In this document: piece by piece, positions 60,425 to 64,000 of the stretch
Layout: every line of letters starts with the position of its first letter
Position numbering within the stretch: the stretch's first letter is position 1
NCBI GenBank assembly: GCA_963779805.1
Contig: CAVZZN010000005.1
Span: forward strand, 124,001-188,000
DNA length: 64,000 bases
Source: CAIWHR01 sp963779805
GTDB lineage: Bacteria; Pseudomonadota; Gammaproteobacteria; Burkholderiales; Casimicrobiaceae
Reading direction: 5' to 3'
Program-made: the position numbers and the translations under genes
The notes under the pieces: generated by a model
The model's database searches: none
What the model saw: only the letters and a program-made list of their open reading frames with translations
What the model was told of the DNA's origin: nothing

Positions 60425-61011
60425 CCCAGGGTCAGGTCTCCGGCCCAGGGGGTGTGGTTGAAGGTGTACTCGCCCAGCACGCGCTCGCCGCTGTCGTCGA
60501 CGGCGATGGCGCGGATGCGGCTCGTGGTGGCCGGCAGCCGCCGCAGGCGATCCGTGCGCGGGATCACGACGACTTCGTCCGTCGTCGCATCGAACGGCAC
60601 GTCCTCGATGCGCTGCTCACCCCCTTCGCCCCCGAGATCCGAGAGCAGGACGTCGAGCCGACGCACGTCCGCGAGCGGCACGTCGAGGCGAGCGATGGTG
60701 ACATCGTCGTGCGGCGCAACCGTGCAGTCGACGCTGCCGTTGCGCGCCACGCGGTATTCGCGCACGTGCAAGCCGGACGCGGCGAGGCGCTCGGCGAAAA
60801 GCGGGGTCACCACCGCGCGCAGGCTGCCCTCGCGCAGGCAACTGCGGATGCCTTCGGCCAGCGCAGCGAGCTCGGCGAGCTCGTCGCTGCACGCAGCGCA
60901 ACCGAGGAAGTGCTGCTCGATCTGCGCCTCGCGCGCGTCGTCGAGCTCGCCGAGCCAGTACGACAGCAGCGTGGCCAGGCCGACCGGGTTCTCGCAATCG
61001 AGCTGCGTCAT
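60319..61011 (-). CDS. zinc-binding anti-sigma factor
   Basis: The 230-residue product has a ZAS zinc-binding motif, H-x3-C-x2-C in EQHFLGCAACSDEL (about residues 34-47), and a C-terminal cupin-like region similar to ChrR (ASGLHVREY, TVAPHDDVTIARLDVPLADV). ATG 61011 overlaps the sigma-factor stop as ATGA. Its last 35 codons run through the family B repeat and antisense to the BON gene. The true ancestral stop may have been lost when the repeat inserted or by a base error. Confidence 0.72.
   Translation of the reverse strand: MTQLDCENPVGLATLLSYWLGELDDAREAQIEQHFLGCAACSDELAELAALAEGIRSCLREGSLRAVVTPLFAERLAASGLHVREYRVARNGSVDCTVAPHDDVTIARLDVPLADVRRLDVLLSDLGGEGGEQRIEDVPFDATTDEVVVIPRTDRLRRLPATTSRIRAIAVDDSGERVLGEYTFNHTPWAGDLTLGQPWVSTTTRSMTLSTPKTAHASNCARRRCSSLGT
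60410..60435. repeat. family B palindromic intergenic repeat
   Basis: GACCCAGGGTT and GACCCAGGGTC follow each other with an 11-bp period, framed by CT and AG. The BON stop codon (60422-60424) is inside it. Confidence 0.8.
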
Positions 61012-61598
61012 CGCATCGCTCCTTTGCCGAGCACGCAGGCGCGCAGTCGTTCGAGCGCGCGATGCCGGATCACCCGCACGTTCGCTTCGGAGAGCGCCAG
61101 TTCGCAAGCCACCGCGCCCGCCTGGCGATCTTCGTAGAAGGTGAGCACCAGAACGGCGCGATCGCGCTCCGACAGCGCCTCGAGGCACGCCAGCATGCGC
61201 TCGCGATCGAGCTGCGGCGCGAACGTGTCCTCCACGACGGGAACGTCGTGCGCGAAGCGCTGCAGCAGCGCCTCGCGCCGGGCATGCGTGCGCTTCGAGT
61301 CGAGCATGATCCGCCGACAGCTCCCGAATACGAACGACACGATACGCTCCGGGTCGCGCAACCCGCCGGCGCGCACGCGCTCGAGCACGAGCAGCAGCGT
61401 CTGTTGCACGAGATCGGATGCCGCGTGCGGGTCGCGCAGGTGACGCAAGCCGTACAGGCGCACGCGCGGGGCGAGCCGCCGGCACAGCTCGGTCTCGGCC
61501 GCGCGGTCGATCGCCGGCGCAGCCGCGCCGATGCGCTCCGCCAGCGCGCGCTCCGACAGCTCACCGACTCCGGACTCGTTTCGCACGCGGTCTAGCAT
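61008..61598 (-). CDS. ECF-family RNA polymerase sigma factor
   Basis: The 196-residue protein has a region 2 helix (LYGLRHLRDPHAASDLVQQTL), a -10 recognition stretch and a region 4 helix-turn-helix (LSERDRAVLVLTFYEDRQAGAVACELALSEANVRVIRHRALERLR). The next gene is its anti-sigma factor with a ZAS motif, an arrangement typical of oxidative or singlet-oxygen stress sigma factors. Target promoters cannot be proven; the strong inverted repeat just upstream is one candidate regulatory site. Confidence 0.87.
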   Translation of the reverse strand: MLDRVRNESGVGELSERALAERIGAAAPAIDRAAETELCRRLAPRVRLYGLRHLRDPHAASDLVQQTLLLVLERVRAGGLRDPERIVSFVFGSCRRIMLDSKRTHARREALLQRFAHDVPVVEDTFAPQLDRERMLACLEALSERDRAVLVLTFYEDRQAGAVACELALSEANVRVIRHRALERLRACVLGKGAMR

Positions 61599-61612
61599 AC
61601 CGCTTCACTGCC

Positions 61613-61653
61613 CGAGTGGGTGTAACGGTCCGCGCCTTCGTTACACCCACTCG
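61613..61653. promoter_or_regulatory. perfect 15-bp inverted repeat between ECF sigma and metallo-hydrolase genes
   Basis: CGAGTGGGTGTAACG and CGTTACACCCACTCG are perfect mirror arms separated by 11 bp. They start 15 bp upstream of the sigma-factor ATG and about 119 bp before the divergent gene. It could be two facing sites for one dimeric regulator or two back-to-back promoter elements read by the same sigma factor. Confidence 0.6.
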
Positions 61654-61771
61654 CAACCTCTGCAAGACCGAAGCGCCGCCGGCGCGGGTTGCGCAGGGGT
61701 TCGCTGCAGCACCCGGCGGGCAGACCCGCCCACCGGCCGAACTCATCCCGCGGACAAGACCAGGAGGCGCC

Positions 61772-62494
61772 ATGATCACCAACGCTCAATCCGGAACCAA
61801 CCTGCACGAGATCGCACCGGGCATCTTTCGCATCAACACCCCCGTCGAGATCCCGGGCGCGGGCGCATTCAGCTTCAACCAGTACCTCATCGCGGACGAC
61901 GAGCCGCTGCTCTTCCATACCGGGCCCCGGCGCATGTTCCCGCTCGTGCGCGAGGCGGTGGATCGCGCCCTTCCGGTCGAGCGCCTGCGCTACATCGGCT
62001 ACTCGCACTTCGAAGCCGACGAGTGCGGAGCGATGAACGAGTGGCTCGCCGCGGCGCCGCGCGCGCAGCCCTTGTGCGGGCGCATCGGCGCGATGGTGTC
62101 GATGAGCGACGTCGCCGATCGCGCGCCGCGCGCCATGGCGGATGGCGAGGAGCTCGCGCTCGGCACGCATCGCCTTCGCTGGTTCGATACGCCCCACGTG
62201 CCCCACGGATGGGACTGCGGCCTCATGCTGGAGACGACGACCCGCACGTTCCTGTGCGGCGACCTCTTCACGCAAGGCGGCACCGGCGCGACGCCGCTCA
62301 CGCGCAGCGACATCCTCGAGCCGAGCGAGGCGTTTCGGGCGCCGATGGACTACTTCGCGCACGCGCCGCAAACCGCCGCGATCCTCGAGCGCCTTGCCGC
62401 CGAGAAGCCGACCACGCTCGCGTGCATGCACGGCAGCGCGTGGGAGGGCGACGGAGCAGCACTGCTGCGCGCGTTGAGCGCGCGCGTCGCGTAG
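61772..62494 (+). CDS. metallo-beta-lactamase-fold protein, diiron flavoprotein (ODP) type
   Basis: The 240-residue protein has the metal motif HFEADECG (H-x-E-x-D-E), the pattern of the diiron domain of flavodiiron proteins and oxygen-binding diiron proteins, plus the later aspartate in LCGDLFT and histidine in MHGSAWEGD. It lacks a flavodoxin domain. Such proteins can sense or reduce oxygen or nitric oxide. ATG 61772 lies behind a strong AGGAGG. It is divergent from the ECF sigma gene, so it is a plausible target of that system. Confidence 0.8.
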   Translation: MITNAQSGTNLHEIAPGIFRINTPVEIPGAGAFSFNQYLIADDEPLLFHTGPRRMFPLVREAVDRALPVERLRYIGYSHFEADECGAMNEWLAAAPRAQPLCGRIGAMVSMSDVADRAPRAMADGEELALGTHRLRWFDTPHVPHGWDCGLMLETTTRTFLCGDLFTQGGTGATPLTRSDILEPSEAFRAPMDYFAHAPQTAAILERLAAEKPTTLACMHGSAWEGDGAALLRALSARVA

Positions 62495-62786
62495 GGCTGC
62501 GCACGGCCGCGGACGTTCTTTGCACCGCCTCGTGGCACACGAGTATCCGCCAGGGCGCGGGTACCCCCGTGGCACACGCTGTGCTGCACGATGGCCAGGA
62601 GCCACCGCGTTGGTTTGTAACCAATTGCTGCGAACGCCAACCTGTCGGCGGCAACGGTCGTTACTGCCAGGACACGCCGGCGTGAACTCGCACGACGGAC
62701 GTGGCTCGAATCGGATCGATCGAGCACGACGACGGTTCTGGTCAATCGAACACACGGGCTCTGATTCACTTACGGAGGTCATCGCC

Positions 62787-63290
62787 ATGAAAAAATTGCT
62801 CATCGCGGCCGCATTCGCGACCACCCTCGGAGCTGTTGCGGCCCCCGCAACGGCGCAGGTGTACGTGCAGATCGCGCCGCCACCGGCGCGCTACGAGGTC
62901 GTTCCCGCCCCGCGTCACGGGTACGTGTGGGCCGAGGGGCACTGGGAGTGGAACGGCCATCGCTATCGCTGGATCCGCGGTACCTGGATGCGCGCGCGTC
63001 CGGGTTACCGCTACTACGCTCCGCACTGGGTCGAGCGCAACGGCCAGTGGTACATGGAGCACCGCGGCTGGGTGAGCGATCGCGATCACGACGGCGTGCC
63101 GGACCGGTACGAGCATCGCGGCGGCTACGGCGATCGCAACCACGACGGCGTGCCGGATCGGTACCAGCATCGCGGCAGCTACGGCGACCGCGACCACGAC
63201 GGCGTGCCGAACCGCTACGACCGCGATCGCGACAACGACGGCGTGCCGAACAGCGTGGATCGCCGGCCGAACGATCCGCGTCGCAGCTGA
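62787..63290 (+). CDS. exported WXXGXW-repeat protein with calcium-loop repeats
   Basis: The 167-residue product has a signal peptide ending APATAQ. A tryptophan-rich segment with the WXXGXW pattern (YVWAEGHWEWNGHRYRWIRG) spans about residues 48-95. The rest is four copies of DRDHDGVPDRY-type loops like thrombospondin type 3 repeats, which bind calcium. It probably acts at the cell envelope; a specific role is unknown. ATG 62787 lies behind ACGGAGG. Confidence 0.8.
   Translation: MKKLLIAAAFATTLGAVAAPATAQVYVQIAPPPARYEVVPAPRHGYVWAEGHWEWNGHRYRWIRGTWMRARPGYRYYAPHWVERNGQWYMEHRGWVSDRDHDGVPDRYEHRGGYGDRNHDGVPDRYQHRGSYGDRDHDGVPNRYDRDRDNDGVPNSVDRRPNDPRRS
63078..63263 (+). repeat. coding tandem repeats (54-bp period)
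   Basis: Copies starting at 63078, 63132, 63186 and 63225 encode DRxHDGVPxRY or DRDNDGVPNSV. The first two are full 54-bp units, the third is cut to 39 bp. They lie inside the WXXGXW protein gene. Confidence 0.8.
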
Positions 63291-63534
63291 CGCGACGCTG
63301 TCGCGGGCCGGCATGTCGGCCGGCAGCGGAGGCGGGCACCCGCAACGCGGCGTGGGCCCGCCTCCTTCTCATTGCGCGCACGCACGCCTTCGCGCAGCCG
63401 CGGGCATCGGCGGCGTCGCAAGTCATTTACGCGGTCCCCGTCTCGTTGTAGTGTCCCTGCTTCTAAGCGGCGGTCCCGTTCTGCACCTCGGAACGACACG
63501 CTGCACGACGTGCACAACGCGAGGGGGGACAGGC

Positions 63535-64000
63535 ATGAAGCGCTACATCGGAATGGTCGCAGTGGCACTGCTGGCGGCGAGCGCGCCGTTGCGCAGCCTG
63601 GCGGCGGAGCCGGCCAAGGGGCAGCTCTCGCCGGCGGAGATGGCGCTCTACCAGGGGGCGGACCGGCAGGAGCGGCTCGCGGAGCTCGCGAAGAAGGAAG
63701 GCGAGCTCACGGTCTATCACGTGTACCCGAACCTGCCCGTGGTCATGAACGCGTTCACGGCGAAGTACGGGATCAAGGTGAAGCCGTGGCGGTCGAGCTC
63801 CGAAGGCGTGCTGCAAAGGGTCATGAACGAAGCCCGCGGCAACCGCTTCGAGGTCGACGTCATCCAGAACAACGCGCCGGAAAACGAGGCCGCGCATCGC
63901 GAGAAGCTGCTGCTCGAAGTGCGCTCGCCATACCTCAAGGACCTCATGCCGGCTGCGATTCCCGCACACCACGAGTGGGTCGGCATCACCCTGGACGTGT
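63535..64000 (+). CDS. ABC transporter binding protein, iron-type family (partial)
   Basis: The 155 visible residues have a signal peptide (LLAASAPLRSLAAE) and then the start of an Fbp/Fut-like extracellular binding protein: LAELAKKEGELTVYHVYP, FTAKYGIKVKPWRSSSEGVLQRV and DVIQNNAPENEA. The gene runs past the window edge. Relatives bind ferric iron, or in related branches other anions. The 244 bp upstream hold no gene I can support. Confidence 0.78.
   Translation, partial: MKRYIGMVAVALLAASAPLRSLAAEPAKGQLSPAEMALYQGADRQERLAELAKKEGELTVYHVYPNLPVVMNAFTAKYGIKVKPWRSSSEGVLQRVMNEARGNRFEVDVIQNNAPENEAAHREKLLLEVRSPYLKDLMPAAIPAHHEWVGITLDV

Overview
The window is about 69% G+C with dense, strongly G/C-ending codons. 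Its gene content points to a betaproteobacterium, probably an uncultured Burkholderiales-like soil lineage: a TctAB tripartite tricarboxylate transporter, a CbpA/CbpM pair, dodecin, bactofilin, BON and DUF3300 envelope proteins, and gentisate-type aromatic catabolism. No rRNA, tRNA, CRISPR array or prophage is visible.

Layout. 0-3 kb: exported methyltransferase, voltage-gated K+ channel, PhnD-like binding protein. 3-7.3 kb (minus): tctB-tctA-hpaB-like-isochorismatase, a likely uptake and catabolism operon. 7.6-14 kb: two CHRD-domain proteins, RhlE helicase, GST, htpG behind a clear sigma-32-type promoter, and a PfpI-like protein. 14-17 kb: glgC-glgA. 17.8-24.4 kb: rhomboid protease, phospholipase D/VTT fusion with an EEP phosphatase, two methyltransferase-fold proteins. 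24.6-34 kb: DUF3300 protein, cbpA-cbpM, MFS transporter, EF-hand and BON proteins, an ArgB-like kinase with altered catalytic residues, dodecin, bactofilin. 34-41 kb: gentisate dioxygenase, 3-hydroxybenzoate-6-hydroxylase-like FAD enzyme, Lhr helicase. 41-52 kb: CBS protein, GST, aldo/keto reductase remnant, LysR regulator, tricorn protease, EutA-like reactivase, bicupin, and a decayed RAYT transposase. 52-64 kb: hsp20-lon, an exported isochorismatase-like protein, an aryl-CoA ligase and aryl-CoA hydroxylase, class II aldolase, BON protein, ECF sigma/anti-sigma pair, metallo-beta-lactamase-fold protein, WXXGXW repeat protein, and a truncated iron-type binding protein.

How genes work together. 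Three loci converge on the gentisate node: 3-hydroxybenzoate 6-hydroxylase-like and gentisate dioxygenase genes at 34-36 kb, and an aryl-CoA ligase plus salicylyl/anthraniloyl-CoA hydroxylase-type enzyme at 56-59 kb. A protein-quality set is also scattered through the window: htpG, cbpA/cbpM, hsp20-lon, tricorn, rhomboid.

Two observations stand out. First, two families of short intergenic palindromes occur at eleven places, every one just past a stop codon. Both have a 5-1-5 architecture: family A is TACTC-N-GAGTA in pairs about 13 bp apart, and family B is GACCC-W-GGGTC in pairs 11 bp apart. Family A also brackets a REP-associated tyrosine transposase (RAYT) remnant. Second, about seventeen otherwise well conserved genes carry single-base frameshifts, mostly one extra base in a short homopolymer. 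They cluster in htpG and at 55.9-58.7 kb and are absent from lon and the tricorn gene, so sequencing error is the first explanation to test.
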